A DNA stretch of 64,000 nucleotides from an uncultured Clostridia bacterium (GCA_938034875.1 CALHND010000002.1:248001-312000); one strand, 5' to 3'; positions 50,936 to 60,728 are shown, counted from the stretch's first letter. The notes: a model not told the origin generated them from the sequence alone. A program made the numbers and translations.

Positions 50936-52118
50936 ACAAATCATTTCCTTTTACGACTACTTCGTCATACAACCGTAGCTCACCGTCATTTTTGCAAACA
51001 ACAAAGCCATTGCCGGTGTGCACAACATCAATTGGTGCAAAGTTTATGGTATTGCCTGTCTTTACATATACGCCTTTCTTGCCATCAACAATGCACTGCG
51101 CCTCATTAGGTACATACAGTCCCTCTGCACTGCTGACAATAATCGACACAGGTTGAGTGCGTATAAGTGACAACTCACCGCTCATGTATCGACATTTAAA
51201 TACCACGACCGACTCGCCTGTAGAAGCATCGCGATTAATCTTTTCAACTGTAACGGGTAATTCTGTTGTCGTTTGAAGAGGTATACGAACAGACAGCAAC
51301 TGACCTTCTGTTAATTTCAGCGAATCCTCAAAGCTGAGGCTTGTAGCTATATACCAGTCAACTCCGTCAACTGTTTTGCCTATAACATTCTGTGCTGTGC
51401 TATTCTCGGGTTTAATATTCTCGAGCTGCTGCTTTGTAAGTGTTTCAATACTATCGCTGTTTAGCACATTCTCGTAACCGTCAACCGATGAAACAAAATA
51501 ACCTGCCTTTTCGGACACGACATTTATCGGTAAACCGAGCTTTGACTCAAGGCTGTCTCGCTGTGCTTTAACTGATGCTAAGCGAGATGAAAAATCGGTC
51601 TCATCCCCGATTGCTACCAGTCTTTTATTCAGCAAAGTAAGATAATTATCGGAATCGGTGGATAACGATCCGTAGTTTCCATCGGAAACGCTGTCCAGCA
51701 GTTTGATTAATGCTTCATCAATCTGACCGTCGATTTGGTCAAGGTTTGTAACGTTGCTCATATCCATGCTGCAGATTCCTGACAGGTTGCTAATCTGCTT
51801 GTCCAGCGCAGAAATTTGAGCTTTAATCTGTACATCATGCTCGCTTTTGTATATTGCCGCAACTGTTCCGCCCTTTGCCACTCGGCTGCCATCGGCAATT
51901 TCGTAGCTCAACACACCGTTGCCGATGTCGTCACTTGTGATAATGGTTTCATCACGTATTATGTAACCTTCGGCCGTGATTATTTCCTCGGCAACATAAT
52001 GTATTGCCGTCTCAGTTTTTATCGAGCTTATGGATGCAAACACCGTCTGATATAAAAGGTAGGCAATAATTAGAATTCCGGCCGCCGAAGCCAGAAGTTT
52101 TGTATATTTTCCATTCAT
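50913..52118 (-). CDS. HlyD-like membrane protein of the division cluster
   Basis: A 401-aa protein with one N-terminal membrane helix (LLASAAGILIIAYLLYQTVFA), then a biotinyl-lipoyl-like domain split by a helical hairpin (IADGSRVAKGGTVAAIYKS..., VQIKAQISALDKQISNL) and beta-barrel parts near the C-terminus (AEGLYVPNEAQCIVDGKKGVYVKTG). The layout is that of a HlyD/RND-type adaptor, but in a monoderm it would face the wall. Such genes lie beside hfq and yggS in related Clostridia (recollection, not checked). No partner transporter is in the window. Confidence 0.8.
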   Translation of the reverse strand: MNGKYTKLLASAAGILIIAYLLYQTVFASISSIKTETAIHYVAEEIITAEGYIIRDETIITSDDIGNGVLSYEIADGSRVAKGGTVAAIYKSEHDVQIKAQISALDKQISNLSGICSMDMSNVTNLDQIDGQIDEALIKLLDSVSDGNYGSLSTDSDNYLTLLNKRLVAIGDETDFSSRLASVKAQRDSLESKLGLPINVVSEKAGYFVSSVDGYENVLNSDSIETLTKQQLENIKPENSTAQNVIGKTVDGVDWYIATSLSFEDSLKLTEGQLLSVRIPLQTTTELPVTVEKINRDASTGESVVVFKCRYMSGELSLIRTQPVSIIVSSAEGLYVPNEAQCIVDGKKGVYVKTGNTINFAPIDVVHTGNGFVVCKNDGELRLYDEVVVKGNDLYDGKVVK

Positions 52119-52145
52119 CCTTTTGTATCAGCTCCAATTTATTAA

Positions 52146-52391
52146 TTACTGTGATTCGTCAGTGTTCTCGCTCTCAGTCGAAAGTTTTATGTTAACCGAC
52201 GGAATCATTGTTGATATAGCGTGCTTATATATGAGATTTTGCTTTCCCATGCTTTCAACCAGCACGGTAAACCCGTCAAACGAAATTACCCTGCCCTTAA
52301 TTTGAAAACCATTGACAAGAAATACAGTTATCTCTGTCTTTTCCTTTCGTGCTGCATTAAGAAACACGTTTTGTAAATTGATATTAGCCAT
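52146..52391 (-). CDS. hfq: RNA chaperone Hfq
   Basis: An 81-aa Sm-like protein that forms hexamers and binds small RNAs. Sm1 covers ITVFLVNGFQIKGRVISFDGFTVL (recognised by NGFQIKG and FD-x-F), and Sm2 is NLIYKHAIST, with the Y-K-H-A motif that lines the uridine-binding pore. A short acidic tail (STESENTDESQ) follows. Ribosome site AAGGAG. It sits downstream of miaA, as in many bacteria, but with a terminator between them. Confidence 0.96.
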   Translation of the reverse strand: MANINLQNVFLNAARKEKTEITVFLVNGFQIKGRVISFDGFTVLVESMGKQNLIYKHAISTMIPSVNIKLSTESENTDESQ

Positions 52392-52408
52392 TTTTATCTA
52401 TCTCCTTC

Positions 52409-52443
52409 TCCGTACGATAAATAACGACTTTTTCCCGTACGGA
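52409..52443 (-). promoter_or_regulatory. Leader hairpin abutting the hfq ribosome site
   Basis: CGTACGGA / TCCGTACG perfect 8-bp stem with a 19-nt loop. Its 3' arm ends within two bases of AAGGAG, so it could influence hfq translation. Confidence 0.5.
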
Positions 52444-52445
52444 AA

Positions 52446-52491
52446 GGATAAAAGCCGTGTGACGATATGCAAATATCGTTTATCACGTGGC
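52446..52491 (-). terminator. Terminator between miaA and hfq
   Basis: On the minus strand GCC-ACGTGA-TAAACGATAT pairs with ATATCG-TCAC-ACGGC and is followed by TTTTAT. The miaA stop codon is inside the left arm. Confidence 0.75.
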
Positions 52492-53442
52492 TATTATACC
52501 ATATTTCCCATTTATTTCCAGTATTTTTACTGCATTTTTTAAAATATTTTTAAAGTCTGTGCCATCAGTGTCAATCCAGTTAATTCTATTATCTCGTGCA
52601 AACCATGTCATTTGGCGCTTTGCGTAGCGTCTTGTCTCGCGTTTTAGATTTTCAATCGCTTGGTCTAATGTGCATTCCCCGTTAAAATACGGAGCAAGTT
52701 CCTTATGACCGATTGCCTGTCCTGAGGTGCCATTTATGTCGAAATAAGTCTCTCTCGCCTCTTCAACAAGTCCGCCTTCGATCATTTGATCTACACGCCT
52801 ATTGATTCGGTCGTACAACAATTCTCGGTCAGTAAAGCGTATGCCGATCGCTGTAAGGTCATATTCGGATGGTTTAAGTCGTGAACGGCGCTGTTGCTCG
52901 GTCATCGTGACTCCTGTGGAGTAATAAACCTCGAGCGCTCGCAGTATGCGTTTTAAATTATTTTTGTGTAGTGAAGCAGCACATTCCGGGTCAATCTGAG
53001 CCAACTTTTCAAGCATAGCCTCATTGCCAAGAAGCTGTGCCTCGTCATTAAGACGTTGACGCAGTTCGGTATTGTCCGTTTCATCGGCAAAGCTGATATT
53101 ATCAACCAGTGATGAAAAGTATAGCCCCGTTCCGCCCACTAGTACGGGCATTTTGCCCCGTGAATGTATGTCAGCAATGATTTTTTTAGCTTCATCAACA
53201 TAGCGAGCAACAGAATAATTTTCATTTATGTCTGCAATGCTTATCATGTGATGTGGCACGCCCTTCATTTCTTCGGCAGTTGGTTTTGCCGAAGCAATAT
53301 CCATGCCTTTGTAAAGCTGCATGGAATCGCACGACACGACCTCGCCATCTACAAGCAAGGAAATTTCAACGCCAAGAGCCGTTTTACCGCTAGCTGTCGG
53401 GCCAACAATAGCTATAAGCGGAATTTTATTATTGAAGCCGTC
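52483..53442 (-). CDS. miaA: tRNA dimethylallyltransferase
   Basis: A 319-aa enzyme adding a dimethylallyl group to A37 of tRNAs reading UNN codons; MiaB, encoded in the same cluster, then methylthiolates it. P-loop GPTASGKT lies near residues 15-22; SCDSMQLYKGMDIASAKPT and VGGTGLYFSSLVD are MiaA motifs; QMTWFARDNRINW near the end is the tRNA-contacting part. The start is taken as TTG 53442 (DGFNNKIPLIAIVG), which overlaps mutL by 14 bp; upstream in-frame ATGs lie deep in mutL and would add unrelated residues. Confidence 0.93.
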   Translation of the reverse strand, partial: DGFNNKIPLIAIVGPTASGKTALGVEISLLVDGEVVSCDSMQLYKGMDIASAKPTAEEMKGVPHHMISIADINENYSVARYVDEAKKIIADIHSRGKMPVLVGGTGLYFSSLVDNISFADETDNTELRQRLNDEAQLLGNEAMLEKLAQIDPECAASLHKNNLKRILRALEVYYSTGVTMTEQQRRSRLKPSEYDLTAIGIRFTDRELLYDRINRRVDQMIEGGLVEEARETYFDINGTSGQAIGHKELAPYFNGECTLDQAIENLKRETRRYAKRQMTWFARDNRINWIDTDGTDFKNILKNAVKILEINGKYGIIAT

Positions 53443-55516
53443 CAAACTGTTTTTCCAGCTCCTTTTTGGTAAGTATAAACGCAACCGGGCGTCCATGGGG
53501 ACAGTATTTAATATCATCATGCTTTATTATCCGCTCAGCAAGCGCCGCCATTTCGGTCGCATTTGAGCGAGAGCCTGCTTTTATTGCGGCACGGCAGGCA
53601 ATATTATGATACAGCCAGTCAAGTTTCTCAATTTCAATGGTAGTTTTATTGTCTGTAAATCCGCCCGCGATTTCCAGTACAAGCTCCTTGATATCCTCTC
53701 CTACAAGCACGGTAGGTACTGCTCTGACAATAACTGATGACGCACCGAAATCCTCAATTTCAAATCCTACCCGAGATATAATATCAAGATTTTCAAGCAT
53801 AAGCGCATATTCATCCTTTGCTAGTGAAACAGTCACCGGCTCAAGCAAAATCTGGCTGTCATGCTGGTCACACTTGATTTTTTCAAACAAAATTCGTTCA
53901 TGGGCAGCGTGCTTATCGATAAAGACAACCGAATCGCCATACTCGGCCATTATATAAGTAGTGAATACTTCTCCTACCACCCTTATTTCGCAGTCGGCAG
54001 AGCAATCAGCGTCGGAATAGTCAGCGTTCGGCTCATTCGATTTATCTGAAACAGTGTTTTCGGATACAAAATCATTCTCGCTAATCGATTGTGAATCTTC
54101 GGCTAAAGGTGATTTAAACATCGTGTGAGTTACTGTTGTATCCTGTATGTTCTGTGATATTGGTTTTACGACATTAAGCTCGTTTTCAGGCTCATCATCG
54201 CAAATAACGTCAATTTTAGCACGGCTTTTGCTCGTCTGATAGCGAATCACCGGCTCATTGCGCATGAAATACTGCTCGCTGCTTTCAGCTCTATCTGTCG
54301 AATATTTCATCGGCGGCACATATCCACTCTGTGAATCGGCAGATGTTTCAGAAGTTATTACATACTCATTACTTTGCAAATCCACCGTATCATCGGCAAA
54401 ATGTTCGTTATTGCCTCTTATGACAGCTTCAGCATCGGATTTTATGCGGCTTTCAGTGTTTTTTAAACTCATTTGTTCGCCGTGAACAGCGTTTTGCACC
54501 GTTCTGTCGAGCTTAAGCTGGGGACGAGTATCCCCTTCTGCAAGTGCGGTTTTTACACCGTAATAAATAATGTTGAACACAGCACGTTCATCTGCAAAAC
54601 GGGCTTCAGTTTTAGAGGGACTTACATTTATATCAACCATATTATAGGGTATTGTCAAATTTAAGACGCATGACGGAAATTTCCCGACCATGACGGAATT
54701 TTTACATGCTTGCTCTAATGCGGCAATCATGTTTTTGGATTTTACACAGCGACCGTTAATATAAAAATGCTGCATATTTCGGTTTGCTCGTGCAGTAACT
54801 GGTGAACCTACAAATCCGCTGACCGACATACCGTTAAACGAGTAATCGACCGATATAAGCGAATTTGCAAAATCACGCCCAAAAACGGCGTAAACAGTCG
54901 CTTTAAGGTCACCGTTTCCGGGTGTGGAAAGTGTATTTTTTCCGTCACGAATGAATCGTATGGACACCTCAGGGTGCGAAAGCGCAATTTTATCAAGTAC
55001 ACCTGCAACAGCATTTGATTCGCTGACATCTTTTTTCATAAACTTCATTCTGGCAGGGGTATTGTAAAACAGGTCGCGCACGATAATAGTCGTGCCAACA
55101 GGGCATCCGGCATCGTCAAAGGAAACTTCCTCGCCGCCGTGGATAGCGTATCTTACCCCTGTTTCGCCGTCGCGGCAGGTCATCATTTCAACCCGTGCAA
55201 CAGCCGCAATCGAAGCTAGTGCCTCGCCGCGAAAGCCAAGTGTTCCTATGGTATCCAGGTCGGACGCACTTGCAACCTTGCTTGTGGCATGGCGTAGGAA
55301 TGCGGTCGGCACATCGGAACGTGAAATTCCGCTACCGTTGTCTGTCACGCGCATATATGATATGCCGCCGTTTTGAATTTCAACCGTAACCTGAACTGCG
55401 CCTGCGTCAATTGAGTTTTCAACCAGTTCTTTTATAACCGATGCAGGGCGCTCTACCACTTCTCCGGCGGCAATCAGCTCTGCTACATGCTTATCAAGAA
55501 CTTTAATTTGCGACAT
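53429..55516 (-). CDS. mutL: DNA mismatch repair protein MutL (endonuclease type)
   Basis: A 695-aa GHKL ATPase. N-terminal motifs: KELVENSIDAGA, VTDNGSGI, GTLGFRGEALASIA. After an acidic linker the C-terminal domain has DKHAAHERILFE (near residue 530, matching the D-x-H-A-x2-E-R-x4-E metal site), ACRAAIKAGSR and CPHGRP. MutL is therefore the nicking type expected where MutH is absent. GGAGG ribosome site. It lies 20 nt behind mutS and overlaps miaA. Confidence 0.96.
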   Translation of the reverse strand: MSQIKVLDKHVAELIAAGEVVERPASVIKELVENSIDAGAVQVTVEIQNGGISYMRVTDNGSGISRSDVPTAFLRHATSKVASASDLDTIGTLGFRGEALASIAAVARVEMMTCRDGETGVRYAIHGGEEVSFDDAGCPVGTTIIVRDLFYNTPARMKFMKKDVSESNAVAGVLDKIALSHPEVSIRFIRDGKNTLSTPGNGDLKATVYAVFGRDFANSLISVDYSFNGMSVSGFVGSPVTARANRNMQHFYINGRCVKSKNMIAALEQACKNSVMVGKFPSCVLNLTIPYNMVDINVSPSKTEARFADERAVFNIIYYGVKTALAEGDTRPQLKLDRTVQNAVHGEQMSLKNTESRIKSDAEAVIRGNNEHFADDTVDLQSNEYVITSETSADSQSGYVPPMKYSTDRAESSEQYFMRNEPVIRYQTSKSRAKIDVICDDEPENELNVVKPISQNIQDTTVTHTMFKSPLAEDSQSISENDFVSENTVSDKSNEPNADYSDADCSADCEIRVVGEVFTTYIMAEYGDSVVFIDKHAAHERILFEKIKCDQHDSQILLEPVTVSLAKDEYALMLENLDIISRVGFEIEDFGASSVIVRAVPTVLVGEDIKELVLEIAGGFTDNKTTIEIEKLDWLYHNIACRAAIKAGSRSNATEMAALAERIIKHDDIKYCPHGRPVAFILTKKELEKQFGRLQ

Positions 55517-55536
55517 TGTGCGTGACCTCCTTTAAA

Positions 55537-58140
55537 TTAAATATTTTTTGCCTTGTTTACCAGCTCATACAGTTTTTGCATGGCTTCGATTGGTGTCAGA
55601 ACATTTACATCAAGCAGCTTTATTTGATTAACAAAATCATCTGCAGCGGCTGATGCAAAACCTATTTGCTCGTCATTTGATACAGGTCTTTCAACATAAC
55701 GAATGTGGGCTTCTCCGCCGTTCTGTTCAAGATTTGAGAGAATTTCTTTTGCGTTTTTAATTACTGCATCGGGCAATCCCGCCAGCTTTGCTACCTCGAT
55801 ACCGTAGCTGCCGTCAGCTCCTCCGCGCACAATTTTGCGCAGGAAAGTGATATCGTCACCACGTTTTTTAACAGAGGTGTTGTAATTAATTACTCCGTTT
55901 ATGGTGTTTTCCATTTGGGTTAATTCATGATAATGGGTGGCAAACAGCGTTTTTGCCCCAACTTTTTTACGGTCGCAGACGAATTCAAGCACCGCCTGAG
56001 CAATGGCCATTCCGTCAAATGTGGATGTGCCACGACCGATTTCGTCAAATATAATAAGACTGTTTTTAGTAGCGTTTTTAAGTATGTGAGCGACCTCGCT
56101 CATCTCGACCATAAATGTAGACTGACCACTTGATAGGTCATCCGATGCTCCGACACGGGTAAAAACAGCGTCGCAAATAGTAATATCAGCGCTGCGTGCA
56201 GGCACAAACGATCCTATTTGCGCCATGAGTGTAATTACCGCAACCTGACGCATATATGTGGATTTACCTGCCATGTTTGGGCCGGTGATAACAGCACATA
56301 GGTTGTCCGAATTATCAAGCAATGTATCATTCGGCACAAAGGGTGCTTTTTGTATTGCTTCGACAACAGGGTGGCGGCCATCCTTAATATTAATAATACC
56401 GTTTGTATTAATATCAGGGCAAACATAGTTGTTATTCGCCGCAACCTTAGCCAATGAGCACAGCGCGTCCAGTCGGGCAAGCGCCGCTGCTGTGCGCTGA
56501 ATTGATTCAAGCTCGCCTGCGATAGTCAGGCGCACCCCATCAAAAAGTTCAGTTTCTAGGCGCACCAAGCGTTCTTGTGCACCAAGCACACGGCTTTCCT
56601 GTGCCTTTAGCGACTCGGTAATGTATCGCTCTGCATTTACTGTTGTTTGTTTGCGAATGTATTCGGGCGGAACAAGTTCCTTATAGCTGTTAGTAACCTC
56701 TATGTAATACCCAAAAACCTTATTGTATTTAATTCGCAGATTTTTAATACCGGTACGCTCGCGTTCTTCAGCTTCGATACGAGCAATAAAACCGTGACCG
56801 TCATTTTTATCACAACGCAGGCTATCAATCTCTTCATTGTATCCTTCTCGAATAACATTTCCATCCTTGAGTGCGGCTGGTGGATCATCAACAATTGCCG
56901 CTTCAATAAGATCATATATTGCTCGGTGTTCATCAATATCTGCGTTAATTTTATTGATGATTTGGCTTTTGCAGTTCGCAATAAGCTTCTTAATTTCGGG
57001 CAAACGGCTGAGAGTAAATGACAGCGATTTTATCTCACGAGGATTGGCTGTTCCGTGAAGCACGCGTGTCATTAGTCGCTGAATATCGTACACGCCGTTC
57101 ATAGCCGCTGCAAGCTCTCCACGCAGTACAGAATCAGCATAAAGCTCTGCTACCCCATTTTGACGTGAGGTTATTTGAGCCAAGTTAATGAGCGGCTGCT
57201 CAACCCAACTGCGTATGAGTCGTCTGCCCATTGATGTCTCGGTTTTATCAAGCACCCAAAGCAGCGAGCCGCGATGTTCTCTTCCTCGCATTGTCTCGGT
57301 AAGTTCAAGATTATGTCTTGTAGAAATATCCAGCTTCATATACTGCTCATCGGAGTATACATTCACGCTGTTTATTCCCTCTAAGCCGGAGCGCTGTGTC
57401 GAATAAAGGTATTCAAGTACAGTGCCGAGTGCGCACAGTGAAGCGTCACCCGGTATGCCCAAATTAGCCGTACTGCGCGCAAAATGTTCCTCAACGCGCT
57501 GCTTTGCCCATTCGGAATCTGAATATTTTTCATCGGCTTTCTCGCTGCGGCAACCCAGGCGATGCTCGATGTAATCGGCTACCGCCTGTGGTATTTCACC
57601 GCCAATAATGATTTCGCGTGGCAAATATCTTCCGAGCTGGCTGTTGACTCGCTCTGAAAGTGTGTTTAAATTATCCTTCATTTCGGTCAGATCAAGCTGA
57701 CCGGTGGATGAATCAACAAAGCAAAGACCAGCTGTTTCGCCGTCAATCATCACGCAAGCAAGATAGCTGTTACGCGATTCGTCAAGCATGCTGTCCTCAA
57801 TAACGGTTCCGGGCGTGATAACACGCGTAACTCCGCGTTTTACCAGTCCTTTTGTCAGGGCAGGGTCCTCCATTTGCTCGCATATGGCTATTTTGTATCC
57901 CTTTTCCACCATTCGCGCAATGTAAGCGTCGCAGGAATGGTATGGCACGCCGCACATTGGGGCGCGCTCCTCTAAACCACAGTCGCGCCCTGTAAGCGCA
58001 AGCTCCAGTTCCTTTGAGGCCAGCTTTGCATCGCCAAAAAACATTTCATAGAAATCGCCCAGACGGTAAAAGATTATGCAGTCATTGTACTGTTCCTTGA
58101 TTTCAAGGTACTGCCTCATCATTGGGGACAATTCAGCCAT
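55537..58140 (-). CDS. mutS: DNA mismatch repair protein MutS
   Basis: An 867-aa mismatch-recognition ATPase. The N-terminal domain has GDFYEMFF, the Phe-x-Glu motif that wedges at mismatches; the core and clamp domains follow; Walker A GPNMAGKST is at about residues 615-623, then DDLSSGQSTFMVEM and FDEIGRGTSTFDG (Walker B), and ATHYHELTQ. The C-terminus ends with LYELVNKAKNI. A standard MutS1. Ribosome site AGGA 12 nt upstream, 33 nt after ylbF. Confidence 0.97.
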   Translation of the reverse strand: MAELSPMMRQYLEIKEQYNDCIIFYRLGDFYEMFFGDAKLASKELELALTGRDCGLEERAPMCGVPYHSCDAYIARMVEKGYKIAICEQMEDPALTKGLVKRGVTRVITPGTVIEDSMLDESRNSYLACVMIDGETAGLCFVDSSTGQLDLTEMKDNLNTLSERVNSQLGRYLPREIIIGGEIPQAVADYIEHRLGCRSEKADEKYSDSEWAKQRVEEHFARSTANLGIPGDASLCALGTVLEYLYSTQRSGLEGINSVNVYSDEQYMKLDISTRHNLELTETMRGREHRGSLLWVLDKTETSMGRRLIRSWVEQPLINLAQITSRQNGVAELYADSVLRGELAAAMNGVYDIQRLMTRVLHGTANPREIKSLSFTLSRLPEIKKLIANCKSQIINKINADIDEHRAIYDLIEAAIVDDPPAALKDGNVIREGYNEEIDSLRCDKNDGHGFIARIEAEERERTGIKNLRIKYNKVFGYYIEVTNSYKELVPPEYIRKQTTVNAERYITESLKAQESRVLGAQERLVRLETELFDGVRLTIAGELESIQRTAAALARLDALCSLAKVAANNNYVCPDINTNGIINIKDGRHPVVEAIQKAPFVPNDTLLDNSDNLCAVITGPNMAGKSTYMRQVAVITLMAQIGSFVPARSADITICDAVFTRVGASDDLSSGQSTFMVEMSEVAHILKNATKNSLIIFDEIGRGTSTFDGMAIAQAVLEFVCDRKKVGAKTLFATHYHELTQMENTINGVINYNTSVKKRGDDITFLRKIVRGGADGSYGIEVAKLAGLPDAVIKNAKEILSNLEQNGGEAHIRYVERPVSNDEQIGFASAAADDFVNQIKLLDVNVLTPIEAMQKLYELVNKAKNI

Positions 58141-58172
58141 ATTTTATTTCATCCTATTAGTGTATTTTTTAA

Positions 58173-58583
58173 TTAGTGGCAACCACCGCATGATGAGCAG
58201 CTACCGGAGCATTGATGGTCCTCTGGCTCACAAGTATCAGGGTCCTCACCATTGCAGCAAAGTTCAAGAATAGCGTAAACTTTGTTAATCAGTCCGCTGA
58301 AAAGTTGGTTTGCGTTGTTGTACTTTTGCATTTTTTCGTTAGCCATGATATCTGCATAGCTCTTGCGAAGAGCATTGTTAAGTTCCTGCAGCTTTGCCTC
58401 GTCCTTTTCGCTCTTTTGTGTTTCTTCACTTATCTGCATTTTTACAAGATTGAACTCGCCTATAGCGTTCTGCAAAGCTTCGTCTGAGTCAGCCTCTTCT
58501 TTTGCACTGATGTACGATTTGAATGCCTCGTCGGCCTGAATTGCCTTTCCAAGAGCTCTTACTGATTTAATGATGTCTTCCAT
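58173..58583 (-). CDS. YlbF/YmcA-family protein with a Cys-rich tail
   Basis: A 136-aa helical protein of the YlbF/YmcA family. In B. subtilis these proteins (with YaaT) form a complex that carries Fe-S clusters and affects RNase Y and Spo0A. The helical domain runs from MEDIIKSVRALGKAI to about residue 108 (AFKSYISAKEEADSDEALQNAI...). The tail has eight cysteines: CC...C...C, then CSSCGGCH. That is a plausible Fe-S or zinc site. It lies between miaB (gap 3 nt) and mutS, so it is co-expressed with an Fe-S enzyme. TGGAGG ribosome site. Confidence 0.88.
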   Translation of the reverse strand: MEDIIKSVRALGKAIQADEAFKSYISAKEEADSDEALQNAIGEFNLVKMQISEETQKSEKDEAKLQELNNALRKSYADIMANEKMQKYNNANQLFSGLINKVYAILELCCNGEDPDTCEPEDHQCSGSCSSCGGCH

Positions 58584-58586
58584 TGT

Positions 58587-59999
58587 TTATTCCTCCAAAT
58601 TTATAATTTTTCCTTGTAGTATCCAGTTGAGTGCATGAGTAACCTCAACCATTGCAAAACGCCCGACCATATCAGCACAGCCGTCAAAGCTTATGCCTAC
58701 ATTTCCACTGGTACGGCCAAAAATTTTGCCATCGTCGTGATATTCCTCACACAGTACCCGCAACTGTTTGCCGACAAGCATAGCATTACGCTTGGCAGCT
58801 ATATTTTCCTGCGCTTTCAGAAGCTCGCCCATCCACTTTGCCTTTTCCTCATGAGTGTATTCGTCAGGCATTTCGGCTGCGGGAGTTCCACTGCGCGGAG
58901 AATAGATGAATGTGAAAAGAGATGTAAATTCCACCTCTTTAATAAGAGAAAGTGTATCGCAAAATTCCTCGTATGTCTCGCCCGGGAATCCGACGATAAC
59001 ATCGCTGGTCAGCGATATGTCGGGCATTCGCTCACGCGCAGCCTCTATCAGTGACAGGTATCTTTCTCTATCGTAATGGCGGTTCATGGCCTTTAGCACC
59101 CTATCGTTACCCGATTGGAACGGCAAATGCAAATGGCAGCAAACCTTTTTGCAGTCACGCATTGCATCGAGCAGTTCAATTGTGCAATCTTTCGGATGTG
59201 AGGTCATAAAGCGTATTTGAAAATCGCCGTCAAGGTCATTTATCATTCGCAGTAGCTTTGCAAAGTTGACACCGTGCGCTTCTCCCTTGCCGTACGAATT
59301 TACATTCTGGCCAAGCAAAGTTATATCCTTAAATCCAGCGGCAATCATTTCGCGAGCCTCATTTAATATATCCTCCGGGCTGCGTGAACGCTCCCTGCCA
59401 CGTACATAAGGCACTATACAGTATGTGCAAAAATTGTTGCAACCGTACATTATCGGTAGCCAGCCCTTGAAGCTGCCGTCGCGACGGACAGGCAATCCTT
59501 CGGCAATGCTATCATCACCGCCAAGCTCAAAAACTCGTGTGCCTGTAGTCAGGCAGCGGCAAATAAACTCAGGCAAGCGGTAAATAACTCGCGTGCCGAA
59601 CAGAATATCAACAAAAGGATAACTTTCTTTAATTTTATCGGCAACCGACTGCTGTTGAGTCATGCATCCGCACAGCACTATAATGCAGCCGTGTTTTTGT
59701 TTGTGTTTTTTCAGCGCACCGACATTGCCAAACACACGGTTTTCCGCATGTTCACGCACAGCGCATGTATTGAACAGCACAAGGTCGGCTTCCTCAACCG
59801 TTTCGGTAAAATCAAAGCCGATTTCACGCAACATTCCCTTCATGCGTTCGGAGTCGCTGACATTTTGCTGACAGCCGTAAGTGTGGACATAAGCAAGTGG
59901 TTTACGGTCAAATTTAGCATTCAGTATAGCAAATGCTTTTTCGGTAAACTCCTTCTGTCGTTCCAATTCAACGGCTGAAATTGTAATCTTTTCAGACAA
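58587..59999 (-). CDS. miaB: tRNA-2-methylthio-N6-dimethylallyladenosine synthase
   Basis: A 470-aa radical-SAM methylthiotransferase acting on the MiaA product in tRNA. The N-terminal auxiliary cluster ligands are in TYGCQQN (Cys 43), FNTCAVRE and LCGCM; the radical-SAM ligands are in GCNNFCTYCIVPYVRGRE (C-x3-C-x2-C, about residues 187-195); a C-terminal TRAM domain follows (VGKQLRVLCEEYHDDGKIFGRT). The start is TTG at 59999 with TAGGAG 8 nt upstream. It lies 11 nt behind a HAD gene and shares its promoter. Confidence 0.96.
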   Translation of the reverse strand: MSEKITISAVELERQKEFTEKAFAILNAKFDRKPLAYVHTYGCQQNVSDSERMKGMLREIGFDFTETVEEADLVLFNTCAVREHAENRVFGNVGALKKHKQKHGCIIVLCGCMTQQQSVADKIKESYPFVDILFGTRVIYRLPEFICRCLTTGTRVFELGGDDSIAEGLPVRRDGSFKGWLPIMYGCNNFCTYCIVPYVRGRERSRSPEDILNEAREMIAAGFKDITLLGQNVNSYGKGEAHGVNFAKLLRMINDLDGDFQIRFMTSHPKDCTIELLDAMRDCKKVCCHLHLPFQSGNDRVLKAMNRHYDRERYLSLIEAARERMPDISLTSDVIVGFPGETYEEFCDTLSLIKEVEFTSLFTFIYSPRSGTPAAEMPDEYTHEEKAKWMGELLKAQENIAAKRNAMLVGKQLRVLCEEYHDDGKIFGRTSGNVGISFDGCADMVGRFAMVEVTHALNWILQGKIINLEE

Positions 60000-60010
60000 A
60001 GGTATTGCTC

Positions 60011-60673
60011 CTAACCTAATTTTTTAATCAGAGAAATAAGTTCATTCGGTGTGTCTATAATTGCGCTGGCACCGTATTCCTCCAGTTCGGAACGGGGACG
60101 AAATCCCCACGTTACTCCGACGTCGTAAGCGCCGCTGTTTTTCCCTGTTTGAATATCGACACACGAGTCACCGACAAATATACATTCGTCGGGCGTTACA
60201 CCCATCTTTTTCATAGCAATATATGCGATAGTAGGATCGGGTTTTTTCGGTATGAATTCGCTTGCACCGAAAACATTTTCAAAACAGTCAGGGTAAAGTT
60301 GATCAACAATTTTTACTGCGGCGGTTTCATCTTTATTTGTAACTACTGCAATTTTGTAACCAAGCTCTTTTACGGTACGAACCATTTCGGGAACGCCGTC
60401 ATATGCGCAAGTTTTGTCCATGCTGTGAACGCTGTAGTATTCAAAAAATTTGTTTCTTACAGCCAATAAAGTTTCGCTGTCGCGATTTTCGTCAGGCACG
60501 GCTCGCTCGATAAGTTTCGGTATTCCGTTTCCAACAAAATAGCGGTATGCATTCACATCGTGCGTAGGAAAGGAAAAAGCACAAAGTGCATAGTTTACAG
60601 CATCAGCCAGATCGTCAAGCGTATTTGTAAGGGTACCGTCTAAATCAAAAAGCACCGCTTTAATCCTGTTCAT
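60011..60673 (-). CDS. HAD phosphatase, phosphoglycolate phosphatase type
   Basis: A 220-aa HAD hydrolase with a type-1 cap. Motif I VLFDLDGTLTNTLDD, motif II VVTNKD, motif III Lys in IPKKPDP, motif IV FVGDSCVDIQTGKNSG. The group includes phosphoglycolate phosphatase (Gph) and PpaX; the real substrate is not decided. It is the first gene behind the 60729-60757 promoter, with AAGGAG 10 nt upstream of the ATG. Confidence 0.9.
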   Translation of the reverse strand: MNRIKAVLFDLDGTLTNTLDDLADAVNYALCAFSFPTHDVNAYRYFVGNGIPKLIERAVPDENRDSETLLAVRNKFFEYYSVHSMDKTCAYDGVPEMVRTVKELGYKIAVVTNKDETAAVKIVDQLYPDCFENVFGASEFIPKKPDPTIAYIAMKKMGVTPDECIFVGDSCVDIQTGKNSGAYDVGVTWGFRPRSELEEYGASAIIDTPNELISLIKKLG

Positions 60674-60728
60674 TGCTAAAATACTCCTTTTTTAAGGCGC
60701 GGTTTCATTCCATACATATAACCCATTC

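Noticed and set aside
53443..53520. ATG at 53520 as the miaA start
   Set aside because: It would add 26 residues encoded inside the conserved CPHGRP end of mutL and without similarity to MiaA; TTG at 53442 fits better.
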